Below, in pieces: positions 37,432 through 48,889 of a stretch of 64,000 nucleotides of DNA. Each line of letters opens with the position of its first letter. Within the stretch, counting starts at the first letter, position 1. The position numbers and the translations under genes are program-made. Under the pieces are notes generated by a model. That model had not been told where the DNA came from and did not search any database. It saw only the letters and a program-made list of their open reading frames with translations. Origin of the DNA: Delphinus delphis (lineage: Eukaryota > Chordata > Mammalia > Artiodactyla > Delphinidae); assembly GCF_949987515.2 (NCBI RefSeq), contig NC_082694.2, positions 44,912,451 through 44,976,450 of the forward strand. The letters are read 5' to 3'.

Positions 37432-38850
37432 GACACCAAAAACATGAACAACAACAACAAAAATAGACAAATTGGACTTCATCAAAATTTAAAACTTTTG
37501 TCCATCAAAAGACAGTATCAAGAAAGTGAAAAAATATACAGAATAGGAGAAAATATTTGCAAATCATACATCTGATAAGGGTCTAGTATTCAGAATATAT
37601 AAAGAACTCACAACTCAACAACAAAAAGACAACCCCATTCAAAAATAAGCAAAAGAGTTGAATAGAATTTTCTCCAAAGAAGATATTCAAGTGATCAACA
37701 AACACGTGAAAATATGTTCAATATCATTAGTCATTAGGGAAATGCAACCCACTAGGGTAGCTTTAATTAAAAAAAAAAAAAGTAAAACAAGAAAATGGAA
37801 GAGATCAGATTTGTGGTTACCAGAGATGTTGGGGGTGGAGGAGAGGGTGGACAACATAGTCAAGAGGTACAAATTTCCAGTTATAAGATAAATAATGTAC
37901 AACACAAAGACAACAGTTAACACTGCTGTATGATATATGTGAAAGTTGCTGAGACAGTAAATCCTAAGAGTTCTTATCATAAGGAAAAAAATTGTTTTTC
38001 TTTTATTTTGTATCTATAGGAGATGATGGATGTTAACTAAACTTGTAATCATTTCACAATAAATGTAAGTCAAATCATTATGCTGTATACCTTAAACCTA
38101 TACAGTGCTGTATGTCAATTATATGTCAACAAAACTGGGGGAACAGCAGAAAATAACTAGTATTGGCAAGAATGTGGGGGAATTGGAATCCTCATGCACT
38201 GTTGGTGGGAATACAAAGTGGTACAGCTGCTGTGGAAAACAGTTTGGCAGTCCTTCAAAAAGTTAAATAGAATTACCATACAATACAGCAATTCCACTCC
38301 TAGCTATATTTCCAAAAGAACTGAAAACAGGTACTCAAAACACGTGCACAAATGTTCATAGTAGCACTCTTCACAATAGCCAAAAGGCGGAAACAACGCA
38401 AATGTCCATCCATTGATGGATAAACAAACTGTGATAGATATATACAATGGAATACTACTCAGCCATGAAAGGAACGAAGCACTGATACATTCTACAATGT
38501 ATGAGTACATTGTACACTTAGCATATGTACACAGCATAATGTGAAAAAAGCCAAACACAAAAGTCACATATTGTATGATTCCATTTATATGAAGTATCCA
38601 GAATGGGTAGATCCATAGAGATAGAAAACAGATTGTGGTTGCCAGGGGCTGGAGTGAGGGGCTGTGTGAGAATGGGGTATAACTGCTTAATGAGTATGGG
38701 GTTTTATTTTGGAGTCATGAAAATGTTTAGATAGAGGCGGTAATTGCATAACATATTGAATATATTAAATACCACTGAAATGGTTGCTTTAAAATGGATA
38801 ACTTTATGTTATGTGAATTTCATCTCAATTTTAAAAATGCAATTCAAGAT
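37432..38850 (+). repeat. L1 LINE, ORF2 end and 3' UTR, with a second L1 nested inside
   Basis: The outer element begins in late ORF2 (AAATTGGACTTCATCAAAATT, AATATTTGCAAATCATACATC, AATCATTAGTCATTAGGGAAATGC). It breaks off at about 37,790 and resumes near 38,150 with TATTGGCAAGAATGTGGGGG and GGAAAACAGTTTGGCAGTCC, and then runs through the full 3' UTR to TTTCATCTCAATTTTAAAAA. All reading frames are interrupted. Confidence 0.9.
37792..38147 (+). repeat. nested 5'-truncated L1 3' end
   Basis: This insert starts GGAAGAGATCAGATTTGTGGTTACCAG, which belongs in the 3' UTR, and ends CTATACAGTGCTGTATGTCAATTATATGTC. It interrupts the outer L1 exactly where ORF2 sequence is expected to continue. AGAAAAT occurs at both edges and may be the target duplication. 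Confidence 0.75.
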
Positions 38851-38958
38851 TGAAAATCTTTTTTTTATTAGTTTGTCATTTAACATCATTTTTTCATAAC
38901 CAACCAACCACTTGTCACATCAGGTAAACGGACTTTTGCATGTTCTTTAAAACTTTCC

Positions 38959-39302
38959 AGGACTTCCCTGGTGGTCCAATGGTAAAGAATCCGCCTTTCA
39001 ATGCAGGGGACTCGGGTTCAATCCCTGTTCAGGGAACTAAGATCCCACATGCCGTGAGGCAACTAAGCCCGTGCGCCACAACTACTGAGATTGCGAGCCT
39101 CAATGAGAGAGCCCACGTGCCGCAAACTACAGAGCCCATGTGTCCTGGAGCCCGCACTCCACAACTAGAGAGAAGCCCCAGAGCCTCAATGAAGAGACTG
39201 TGCACCGCAACGAAAGACCCCTTGTGCCTCAGTAAAGATCCCGTGTGCCGTAACCAAGACTCAGTGCGGCCAAAAAACTAAAGAAAATAATGTTAAAAAA
39301 AA
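38959..39302 (+). repeat. CHR SINE, long form, with target duplication
   Basis: It opens GGACTTCCCTGGTGGTCCAATGG, has the box B-like GGGTTCAATCCCTGTTCAGGG and the long 3' body with several ACAACTACTGAG and CCGCAAC units. AAAACTTTCC flanks it on both sides (38,949-38,958 and 39,303-39,312). The 113-codon frame here is SINE sequence. Confidence 0.95.
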
Positions 39303-39590
39303 AAAACTTTCCTACATGCTCCTCTTGCGAAAGGGTTTATCACAATTTACCTCTCAGATATAAGCTAATTATTCCACTTGCATATTTTCAGGCAGCTTGA
39401 TTCTCATTATTCCACTACAGAAATATAAAAGTGATTTGAGTTCTTATTGTTGAAACCAAAGTAGAAATTTTTTAAAAGAATTTTCTGGAATCTCCCTTTG
39501 GTAAGTAGCAGTTGAGAATGAGGAGGGGAAAAGCTCAGAGTGTGATGGCTCTCCATATAACAACGTGCACTTTTCTTCATTGTTCCAACC

Positions 39591-40026
39591 TGCATTGTCC
39601 AATACAGTAGCCACCAGGCCACATCTGGTAGTGAGCAGTTGAAATGTGGCTGGAGTGACAGAAAACCTGAATTTTTAATTTTAATTAACAAATTTTAACA
39701 TTGATCTTGGTTTAGTTATTAGACAATTTTTAAGTATGTTTAGAACAACTTGGGTATTTGAAACTACTTGTTCTAACTGTAAATTTTATGAACTCTATAT
39801 GCACACCAAATTCAAAGACTTAGTTTAGAAAAAAAGAATGTGAAATACCTCAATTTGTAAAATGTCAATTATACATTGCAATGATATTATCTTGGGTATA
39901 ATGGATTAAATAAAACATTTTAAAAATTATTTTCACCATTTCTATTTTATTTTTTTCAAGTAAAACTATTGCAAAATTTTAAAATTATGTATGTGGCTCA
40001 CCTTACAATTCTATTGGACAACCCTG
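39591..40026. mobile_element. non-autonomous DNA transposon, long member of the CCACATGTGGCTA family
   Basis: The left end TGCATTGTCCAATACAGTAGCC and the right end ATTCTATTGGACAACCCTG are inverted copies of one TIR. Inside are GAAATGTGGCTGGAGTGACAG and, near the right end, ATGTATGTGGCTCACCTTAC. It is a longer relative of the copy at 9,711. The centre carries no reading frame. Confidence 0.65.
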
Positions 40027-40029
40027 TTT

Positions 40030-40955
40030 CTGACATTGTCAATGGGGACCTCAGTCATTGGCATTCTGACTATTTAGGTTTGGGAAAACAGAAGAAAAGC
40101 ACCTAGAATTTGGAAAATGCCACAAAGCAAGAACTCCAAGGTGAGGTCATTTCCAACCCCGGGCTTCCCATAGTGCCTCCATCACAATGGCCTCGGTATC
40201 TGTGGGCAGCAAGCCAGATGCTTTTTGAGAGCAGAAGGCAGGCATGGCTAATGTTTTCATGACTGGTATCATTCTTTTGGAAGTCCAAAGACAACCTTGG
40301 CAATGACATCTTGCCATTGCCTCAAGATAAACCACCCACCCACCCCAATTTGACATACTTTGCTGGCCTATGTAAAGGATTCCAGAAGTGGGCTAGATTC
40401 ATGCCTAGAATTCATTCAAGAAATTGCAAAAATTCATAGGCTGATGGGTGAGGAACAAAGAGAAACAGAGAGAAAAACCACTCCCTCACAGAGGTCAGAG
40501 AAGTTGAACATGTAGCTGGTCTGAAGGGAAACTCTTCTGTCTGGATTGAGTGATTGGATCTTGTCTTCTAATCATACTTCTGACATTGGGGTTTCCTCAT
40601 TTCCCATCCTCTGTCCTCAGATACTGAGTGGGTGGGGATGTGTGGTCACAGCCAAAACTTTACACCTCATTCTCAGAGGATGACAAAAACACTAAGACTA
40701 TTTGAACATTTGCCATAGAGGCGATGAAATTCTGTCCTTGCTTGCTTCTCATGGTTTGCAGGCTGGTCTCTTCTCTTGTGTTCTTTCTTTTACACACAGG
40801 TTAGAGGAAGCAAGAGTTCAATTTTAATAATAAGCCTTTGTTTAAGACTGAAATGTGGGCCCTTAAAGACTCACAAAAATGAGGAAATATTTGCTAAATT
40901 TCAGTTAATAAGCATTTTCCCCCAATGAGATGCAATGTATAATAATTTTTGGTTA
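40030..40955. other. unique non-coding DNA
   Basis: No gene or named repeat is recognised. Two overlapping minus-strand frames of 68-69 codons at 40,103-40,356 are in different frames and resemble nothing known. Confidence 0.45.
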
Positions 40956-40959
40956 TTGT

Positions 40960-41175
40960 TTTGATATTATTATTTTTACTACATATATATGCAGGCACTC
41001 TAAGTGCTTTACATGTATTTATTTAATCCTCACAGCTAATCTGTGTGGTATGTACCATAATTATCACCATTTTATTGATGAGGAAACTGAGGCAAAGAGA
41101 TTGGGTCAGTTGCCTGAGGTCTTACAGGTCTTGAATTCTGATGAAAACAGAATTCAAACTCAGGTCCATCTGACA
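40960..41175 (-). repeat. MIR SINE, minus strand
   Basis: Reverse MIR is seen in AGTGCTTTACATGTATTTATTTAATCC, TTTTATTGATGAGGAAACTGAGG and GTTGCCTGAGGTCTTACAGG. Confidence 0.85.
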
Positions 41176-41179
41176 CCAA

Positions 41180-42388
41180 AGCTGTTTCCAAAAGTTTGAA
41201 AAGGGAAATAGGATTTTAGTCATTTTACTACAAGCTTTAAAAGCAAACATAATGACTCGAGATGTGGTCAAAGGCACCCTTTTTTTTTAAAACTGACATA
41301 GTTTTAATAAAACTTTAAAAAGATACTTTTCAGGGCTGTAAGGATGTGTCTAAGTTTGAAAAAATTTTAAGCACCTGGATTCTTATGTGCTTATGTTTCA
41401 AAGTTCACCCAACTTGAAAGTCATCTGCTCCTTAATAAGTGCTGCCAATATGGAATAAGAAAAAATACTTTAAACAGAAAATCCCCCTGTGTTTGGTGAA
41501 CAGAGCAGTATTGTTTGTTTTTCGAAAGGGACAGGAGATGGGGGTAGAGGTGGGAGTGTTTGTTTTTATGAAGTCTGCTTTGAAAATCTCTTCTGAGGCC
41601 TTCCCAGGAGCAGCTGAGTGGGAGTGCTGGGGTTTGATACAATACCTGCTGGGTAAGTATGGGCCTGTCTCAGCTGCAAGTAATTTACACTCTCAGGATT
41701 CTCTCCAAAGAGGACCTTAGACCAAAGCAAGCGAGAAAATCATATATTGGATTTCTAATTGCTACAGGGCTCTGGTAGGAACAAAAATATTTTTAGGTCT
41801 AAGTTTCTTAAGGCAGTGGGCTAACTGAATCTGAGAAGAACTGGGGATTTTACCCATTTGGTGGGAAGATTTATGCTATCTGAGGGGTAGATTCTAGGGA
41901 AGGCTGGGAAAATTATCCGAATGCATTCTCTGAATTGTGTCTTAGCTGTTGGCAATGTAGGTGCTAATCAGAGCCTTCTCCAGTCATTCTTCTGTTAATT
42001 TGCCCTCCAAGAGGATCTGAGAATTTGCTAGGCTGCCCCTGTCCTCCTCCTCAACTGAATTCTCCCAGATCCTCCAGAAAGAATAAGGATGCTGATGCTG
42101 TAGTTGGGGGCCTTTCACACAATCACTGGCCACATCCCAGACAGATGGAGGCCTCTGGTTTCTGAGCACCTGTATCAGGTGGTATGAACTGGAGAATCAA
42201 TGTGGCTGGCTTGAGAAGAAAACTCCAGGAATATCTCAACTGCCAGTTTCACCTTTCCAATGACAATATTGCCACAGGGATTCATACCCCAGTACAAAGC
42301 TGCAGCAATCAATTAGTAAATCATTCCTTAGTTCTTCCCTAGCCTCACTGAAAACTGAAAATCAACAAGATAAATATATGTTTTTGTT
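41180..42388. other. unique non-coding DNA
   Basis: No gene or repeat is recognised. Overlapping frames at 41,421-41,720 on both strands have no recognisable similarity. Confidence 0.45.
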
Positions 42389-42404
42389 TAAAAATACTGT
42401 CACC

Positions 42405-42618
42405 GGGCTTCCCTGGTGGCGCAGTGGTTGAGAGTCTGCCTGCCGATGCAGGGGACGCGGGCTCGTGCCCCGGTCCGGGAAGATCCCACATGCCGCGGAG
42501 CAGCTGGGCCCGTGAGCCATGGCCACTGAGCCTGTGCGTCCAGAGCCTGTGCTCCGTGACGGGAGAGGCCACAACGGTGAAAGGCCCCCGTACCGCAAAA
42601 AAAAAAAAAAAAAAAAAA
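42405..42618 (+). repeat. CHR SINE, short young form, poly-A tail
   Basis: The copy is close to the short cetacean type: GGGCTTCCCTGGTGGCGCAG, TGCCCCGGTCCGGGAAGATC, CATGCCGCGGAGCAGCTGGG and GAGAGGCCACAACGGTGAAAG, then a long uninterrupted A tail. A perfect 15-bp target duplication, AAAAATACTGTCACC, flanks it (42,390-42,404 and 42,619-42,633). Both the tail and the duplication suggest a recent insertion. Confidence 0.97.
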
Positions 42619-42639
42619 AAAAATACTGTCACCATCAGA

Positions 42640-43130
42640 GGTTTCTCTTTTAACTTTAGCTTTTTCTTTGCGTAGGCAATACATTCACATTCGTAAATAA
42701 TCAAAATGGTATTGAAAGGTATGCATTGAAATTCTCACTCTCACCCTGTCCCCACTCACCTCATAGCCCCACCTCCATTCCCCATAGGTAACCACTTTTT
42801 AAATTTCTATGTGCTCTAACGGGGCACTTCTCTAAAAGAGATACCTGTCCAGTGTCTCTTTAGGCATGTATAAACAAAATCAAATACATAGTTTTATTAC
42901 TTCTCTCCCTTTATTATACAACACGTAGCATACTACAAACACTGTTCTGTATCTTGCCTTTTTTTTCACTTAATGCATCCTAAAGCTTTCTCCTTCTCAG
43001 CACATGGTAAGCTTCCTTATTCTATGTTGTTGCTGTTACAGCCGCTTACTATTCCATTATATGCCACACTTTATTTATTTGGATTGTTCAGTCTTTTGCT
43101 TTTAAAAACAATGCAATCAAGGGTTTGTGA
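42640..43130 (-). repeat. old LINE 3'-UTR-like repeat, minus strand
   Basis: It contains CCTCATAGCCCCACCTCC, CCCCATAGGTAACCACTTTTT, ACACTGTTCTGTATCTTGCC and TTACTATTCCATTATATGCCAC. This is the order of the old LINE family also seen at 16,055 and 24,640. Confidence 0.55.
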
Positions 43131-43407
43131 CCAGATATTTCTGGATCAAACTTTGTTCCTCTATTCACTGGAAATCCCACAGGCATGTATATGGCAGTCC
43201 AAGGAGTGTACACTAGACTTACAGAAGGGTAGAGATAGAAGAGGCTTCGGATCTCATCTAATCCAACCCACTGTTTTAAGAAAGAGGAAACCAAATCTCA
43301 ATGAAGTGACTTACCCAAGATTATAGAGTGGTTGGTCTGGGACCAGAGCCCAGGTTTCCTGGTTCCCAGCCTGAAGTTTTCCCTGCTCGATCACACTGCT
43401 GGGTGTT

Positions 43408-43453
43408 GCGTGTGTGTGTGTGTGTGTGTGTGTGTGCACGTGTGTGTGTGTGT
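43408..43453. repeat. (GT)n microsatellite, one interruption
   Basis: Fourteen or so GT units, a CAC interruption, then about seven more units. It is likely polymorphic. Confidence 0.95.
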
Positions 43454-43560
43454 ATTGCTCCTCCAGGAGTATAAAACTCATTGGATACAAAGTTGAACAT
43501 GATAAGAGCCAGGAGAGAGCTACAAAGCCCTGAGGGGATTCCTTCAAAGAGGAAGATACC

Positions 43561-43775
43561 GGGCTTCCCTGGTGGCACAGTGGTTGAGAGTCCGCCTGCC
43601 GATGCAGGGGACGCGGGTTCGTGCCCCGGTCCGGGAAGATCCCACATGCCGCGGAGCGGCTGGGCCCGTGAGCCATGGCCGCTGAGCCTGCGCGTCCGGA
43701 GCCTGTGCTCCGCAACGGGAGAGGAGAGGCCACAACAGTGAGAGGCCTGCGTACTGCAAAATAAATAAATAAATA
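43561..43775 (+). repeat. CHR SINE, short young form, with target duplication
   Basis: GGGCTTCCCTGGTGGCACAG opens the copy, which ends GAGAGGCCTGCGTACTGC and a (AAAT)n tail. AAAGAGGAAGATACC before and AAAGAGGAAGCTACC after are a 15-bp target duplication with one mismatch (43,546-43,560 and 43,776-43,790). Confidence 0.97.
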
Positions 43776-43812
43776 AAAGAGGAAGCTACCAGGTTAGGGG
43801 AAATCTGGAAAG

Positions 43813-43848
43813 CCTTCATCAAGAAGGTAACCTTCATCAAGAAGGTAG
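43813..43848. repeat. 18-bp tandem duplication
   Basis: CCTTCATCAAGAAGGTA occurs twice, separated by one A. It is a perfect local duplication. Confidence 0.9.
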
Positions 43849-44029
43849 CATTCATGGTTGGGCCTGGAATAATACATAGGATTTTACCAGGTTGAACAGG
43901 TGAAGAAGGACACTCCAGGTGAAGAGGTCAGCAAGAGCAAAGACATGGACATGGGAAAGCATCAGGTATCTTTGTGTAGCCAAGAGCCAAGTGTGTCTGG
44001 AGTATAGTGTATGATTAGAAAATAAAACT

Positions 44030-44232
44030 ACTAGTAGCTTTAATGAGATTATTGAGCACTTACCTATGCCAGATGTTATTCTGAGTGCTTTATCAATATT
44101 AACCTTTAATCTTCACAACCCTATGAAGCAGTTACCATTATTAGCCCCATTTTCCAGGTGGGAACACTTGGGCACAGAGAAGGTAGGTAACTGGGCTTAA
44201 GTCCCACAGCTAGTAAGTTTACATTCTAGAGT
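44030..44232 (-). repeat. MIR SINE, minus strand
   Basis: Reverse MIR is seen in TGAGCACTTACCTATGCCAG, AATATTAACCTTTAATCTTCAC and CATTTTCCAGGTGGGAACACTTGGG. Confidence 0.85.
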
Positions 44233-44234
44233 CT

Positions 44235-45745
44235 GGCTTTAAAAGAGCGTTAGCACTTCTCCCTGTTACTGGGAGATGAGACTGGAAAAAGCAAGTGGTC
44301 ACATTAGAGAGGACGTTGGAACACTTGGTGCGACACAGAAAGATTTATACTACCATGGATTGCGAAGGGAAGGAGGCAAGTCTTTACTGAGTACATACTA
44401 TGTCTTCAAAATATGATGAGAGATAGATTTATTTTCTTTTTTTAATTAAATTTTTTATTAATTTAAAAAAGGGAAAGATTGTAGGGAGCCAGCAATGCTA
44501 CAGAAACATAGGGTTAGAGGCCTACCTAGAGAAAGACCCTGGTATTGGCAGAGACATATTGAGGCACTGTGAGTTTAAAGTCTGAGATCTAAAGAGAAAG
44601 TAAACTAGCCAGGGGTCACCCTCCCAGTCCCTGCTTGACATCTGCTTCAGTTCATTCCAGGAGGAAAGAGAAGGGCAGGGAGGTAGGCAGCATCTCAGCA
44701 AAGCCAGCTTCAGCTTTGGTCATCTCACCTACCGACCATATTTAAGGAGTTCCAGGCTAAGAGTTTAAAAGCATATGGCACCTAGGCTGTCATTCAGGAG
44801 AAGGGATCACATTCCAAGTCCAAGAAAACTCCTCCCTCAGATCTGAGAGTGTTCAGGGCTTCAGCTGAGCTTCTCTGGCTAACGAGTAGTCACTTGGTCA
44901 GTCCTGCTGCCTTGATCCCATCTCCAGGAGGGGCTACAGCCAGAGGGAGAAGAGGGAGTCCAGCGCCCAAGCCTTTTGAGGCACTATTAGATAGGGAAAA
45001 GAGGGGCCCTGGGGTCACTGATTCTAAGAGGGAAACTGGTAGGGGCAGCATGTCTTCTGGGCGGGACAGAGTGAAGCTTGGACATACAGCAGAACCATTC
45101 CTATTGGAGCTACAAGCCCCTAGAATTGCTCCACAGCCTGTCTTGCTCTCCCTTGAATCTGATCTGCTCCTGAACTGCACCTGTCATGGCCAGTCCATCT
45201 CCAACCCCCATCTCCCTAGAGCCAATGTGAGTCAGGTGGACAAAATTCATTGGTTCCCCAATCATGGCCCAGTCAAGCCACCTCCTCTTCTTCTTCAGCT
45301 GGGGGTTCCCTACCATGCAGCAGCCCAGTTTGTGCCAAAATTCACTCATCCCCTGCTGGTTACAGTTTCACTCTGCCTGAGGCCCCAGAGGGCTCTTACT
45401 CTGGTGCCCTGACCGCCCACTCCTCACTCCCTTCAGGTGTAACAGCATCCTAGGTTTACTCAGCTGGACACGTATAGAGAAAGTAGAGTCTCTGGAGCCC
45501 TTAGCTGAGCAGTGAAGGTCAGCATCTCAGACCCTGAGAGACTAGCAAGGTCAGAGAGTGGGGTGGGCAGGCAGGCACAAGATGATGTCTTCCACAGACT
45601 TGGAACCCTGCTCTACTCCGGCATTGAGGCGACTGGCGGCAGCTGGTGGGGGGGGGGGGTGTCCCGCTTGGGGCCCACCAGTGTGGGTTTTTCAGGCTCG
45701 CTCCTTGGTGGGGTGGTGAAGCCAAGGGCCGGCTGGCAGAGCTAG
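44235..45745. other. unique DNA with a 187-codon open frame
   Basis: A plus-strand frame from 44,849 to 45,412 would encode 187 residues, but no domain, signal peptide or membrane segment is recognised and frames on the other strand overlap it. A G12 run lies at 45,648-45,659. It is probably non-coding. Confidence 0.4.
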
Positions 45746-45749
45746 ATTT

Positions 45750-45840
45750 CTTTTCTACATAATTCAGATGAGGAAACCAGGACTCTGAGAGGGTAAGTGA
45801 CTTACCCAAATTCTCAAAGCTGTCAAGTGGCAGAGAAAGC
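45750..45840 (-). repeat. MIR SINE fragment, minus strand
   Basis: CAGATGAGGAAACCAGGACTC and GGGTAAGTGACTTACCCAAAT are reverse MIR core. Confidence 0.7.
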
Positions 45841-45844
45841 CTTT

Positions 45845-46695
45845 GAGGACCTGTGTCTGAGCTAGTGTTCTTGCTTATCTAAATGTAGCCCACAGAATGC
45901 ACGGCCTAGAGGGGAATGGAGTTCCGTGGTGAAGCTGGCTTGGGAAATGCTCAGATAATCCAAAACAGACCTGAATTTAATTGCAGATTTTCTCAGACTT
46001 TAATAGGCTACCATGCTTCATAAGGTGGACGTCTCACATTTCCAAAGCTAGTTGTACCACGATACCCTCCTTTCCCACCACCCCCAAGCCCTTTGTTCAA
46101 GTCACATTCAGTGGAGAGAGTGCTGGGAGGATACTAGTTTGGGAAAGCCTACATAGACCATACTGGAGAAAGGAAGGAAAGGTGTGTTTCCTGATCACCT
46201 GGGTGTGTGGCCACTCTTTACAAATACAAACAAAGGGCACTTGAATCTTACTTCCTGAGAACTACACAGAAAAGACGTTATCTAAACTTCCACATCTCGG
46301 AAAGCTGGTGTGTTTTGTTTTTTGTCTTTGTTTAATTTTTGATCCCTAAAACAAATAAATTGTCTTCGTTTGTTTTAGGGATCAGAATGGAAAAACCTGA
46401 TTTGATTTCTATGGTACAATCTCCCAATTCCTAGTCCAGTTCTTTCATACCCTAAGGTTAAGATGTCGGGATGTCAAAACCCAAAAATATATGTAGGTCA
46501 TGCTTGATTGGATTATGCCTGTGAACTTAATTTATATTTAGCTGGTGGTTTAATATATAATCCAGTGTTGCTATCATATCACTATAAAAGACAGCATGTC
46601 CAAAAAAGAACACCTTTACCCTCTCCCTTCCAAAAATCGTCATAAAGTGTAAAACTTATACCCAGCATGACTGGACCAAGTAAAACCTTAGGCAT
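45845..46695. other. unique DNA containing a strong short hairpin
   Basis: No gene or named repeat is seen. A 16-bp perfect inverted repeat (46,340-46,355 with 46,369-46,384, 13-nt loop) is the only notable structure. Confidence 0.6.
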
Positions 46696-46710
46696 TAAGA
46701 AAGGATTCTG

Positions 46711-46985
46711 GGGCTTCCCTGGTGGTGCAGTGGTTAAGAATCTGCCTGCCAATGCAGGCGACACGGGTTCAATCCCTGCCCCAGGAAGATCCCACATGCC
46801 GCAGAGCAACTAAGCCCGTGACCCACAGCTACTGAGCCCACGTGCCACACCTACTGAAGAGCCAGAGCTCCACAACAAGAGAAGCCACCGCAATGAAGAG
46901 TAGCCCCTGCTCGCCGCAACTAGAGAAAGCCCGCGTGCAGCAACGAAGACCCAACGCAGCCAAAAAATTAAATAAATTTTAAAAA
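46711..46985 (+). repeat. CHR SINE, long form, with target duplication
   Basis: It opens GGGCTTCCCTGGTGGTGCAG, carries the long 3' body (TAGCCCCTGCTCGCCGCAAC, GAAGACCCAACGCAGCC) and an A-rich tail. AAGAAAGGATTCTG flanks it perfectly (46,697-46,710 and 46,986-46,999). Confidence 0.97.
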
Positions 46986-47001
46986 AAGAAAGGATTCTGT
47001 A

Positions 47002-48190
47002 AATCTTAAACACTGTGTGAAAATAATATTCTTTGACTGGCTACGAGTTCTGCCTGTCAAAGGACTTTTCTCAGGCAGTTTTTATTACATTTGGTAAGTT
47101 GGGTGGAACTTCCTTTTCAACTCTGGTAGTATTTTAAGAATTTGGGGGAGGATTATTGGAATGACCAGAAATGCTATTGGTGGTGGTTTTAATTACTCAA
47201 TAAGATGACCTAATTTTAAGAATGAAAGGGCTACTTAATAACACTTGTTCTTATTTAGAGCGCCGGTGTGTGGGTGAAGCCTCCAAATTTTGCAAAAACT
47301 TCTAGAATCACTTGTAGTGTTATTTCATAGTCTGGGGAATGTTCGGTAGTGATCCCTTTTAAGCATATTGGAAAATAGAATAGGAACATTGAGGATAATG
47401 CTAATTGCAACAAAATACAGATCCATCCCTCAACTAATCAATTACCAATATAAATATCTTCTTTCTTTTGGACACCATATAACGTGTACTTACGCAATGG
47501 AATGTTTCTCAAGTATAGGAAATTGGGATCCCCAGCCCCCAAGAAACATGCCTGCCTTGTGAAAAGCTCCTCGTCTTAGGAATCATGGGAATTGGAATTC
47601 AGTCCAATTCTGGTGACTTCTCAGTTTATGGAGATGGGTAGGAATTCTGTTTTCAAGATCTTGGGTGAAAGGAAACTTGCAATGGGCATCCTGAATTGTA
47701 ACCTTGGCACCCCCCTCCCTGTGAGCTCAGACAAATGGCTTCATCTCTTGTGCCTGTTTTTTTTTTTTTTAATCTCCCAATTTCTATTCTCGTTCTTTTG
47801 TATCCAGAGGTACATGTCATCTGAAGCCTTACGCACTTTGCATAGTAAATCAGGAACAAATCCAGGAGGGAGAATGAGACAGAGAGACAATTACCTGGTT
47901 AGTAGCACTAAGTTTCTGCATAAATTTTGTGCTAGGCTTGATGAACCTATGGTAATGTATGATGTTTCACGTGCTGCACCGTGTCTTACACATTTATATA
48001 TTTTCTCCTGGCCCTTGGGAAACTGAAGTCTCTGTGGAACATTCCATGAATGATCATCAGCGTTACATTCTACTAAAATAACTGGGACCTATTTATAAAC
48101 CACGGGAAATTGTTGTTGCTCAGGATACAGTCTGAATAAGTAATTTAGAAAATGGAAAACACTGTCAGTCATCCATATGTTTTCTCTATC
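47002..48190. other. unique non-coding DNA
   Basis: No gene is recognised. The 144-codon plus-strand frame (47,592-48,026) crosses a T13 run and resembles nothing known. Confidence 0.45.
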
Positions 48191-48196
48191 TACTAT

Positions 48197-48885
48197 TTTC
48201 CAAACAGGCCTTTCCAAACAGGCCCTATACCTTTGCTCATGCTGTTCTCAAAGCTAAGAATACCCTCCTCACTTTTCCAAATCCTCTTCTCCTTTAAGGT
48301 TCAACTCAAATGCCACTTTTTTGGGTAGAAATTTCCATACCTTTTTGACATGGCCCCTCACCGCCATAACCCAGGGATCTCTCTTTCCTTGCAATTGTGA
48401 TTCACTTCTAGCCCCTAACACTTAGCACTTAAGTGCTACCCTATTGTTCTCTCCTTTTTTAAAAAATAAATTTATATATTTATTGATTGATTTTTGGCTA
48501 TGTTGGGTCTTCATTGCTGCATGTGGGCTTTCTCTAGTTGCGGCGAGTGGGGGCTACTTCTGGTTGCGGTGCACGGGCTTCTCACTGTGGTGGCTTCTCT
48601 TGTTGCAGAGCACAGGTTCTAGGCGTGCGGGCTTCAGTAGTTGTGGCACTCGGGCTCAGCAGTTGTGGCTCGTGGACTTAGTTGCTCTGCAGCATGTAGG
48701 ATCTTCCTGGACCAGGGCTCGAACCATGTCCCCTGCACTGGCAGGCGGATTCTTAACCACAGTGCCACCAGGGAAGTCCTGTTCTCTCCTTTTTGCCATT
48801 AGATAAAACTGGGATTTTCAGAGAGACTGTAAACTCCTTGAGAAGAGGGTCCTACATGAATAACCAAGAAAGCATCTAACACAGA
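48197..48885 (+). repeat. L2 LINE 3' end, split by a CHR SINE
   Basis: The left part (48,225-48,450) has CCTTTGCTCATGCTGTTCTC, TAAGGTTCAACTCAAATGCCAC and CTAACACTTAGCACTTAAGTG. After the SINE it resumes with GACTGTAAACTCCTTGAGAAG, the L2 tail. At its left edge TTTCCAAACAGGCC is duplicated in tandem (48,197-48,210 and 48,211-48,224). Confidence 0.8.
48461..48779 (-). repeat. CHR SINE, long form, minus strand, with target duplication
   Basis: The plus strand shows the reverse: TTTTGGCTATGTTGGGTCTTC, CTTTCTCTAGTTGCGGCGAG and, at the end, CAGTGCCACCAGGGAAGTCC. TGTTCTCTCCTTTTT on both sides (48,445-48,459 and 48,780-48,794) is the target duplication. It sits inside the L2. Confidence 0.97.
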
Positions 48886-48889
48886 GGTG

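Noticed and set aside
42345..42704. Overlapping open frames at the CHR SINEs (also at 43,311-43,855, 49,421-49,845, 50,550-51,110 and 56,155-56,657)
   Set aside because: They are translations of the GC-rich SINE body. The same peptides recur at every SINE copy, which explains their apparent conservation.
44849..45412. 187-codon plus-strand open frame as a gene
   Set aside because: No domain is recognised, frames on the other strand overlap it, and no transcript signal is seen.
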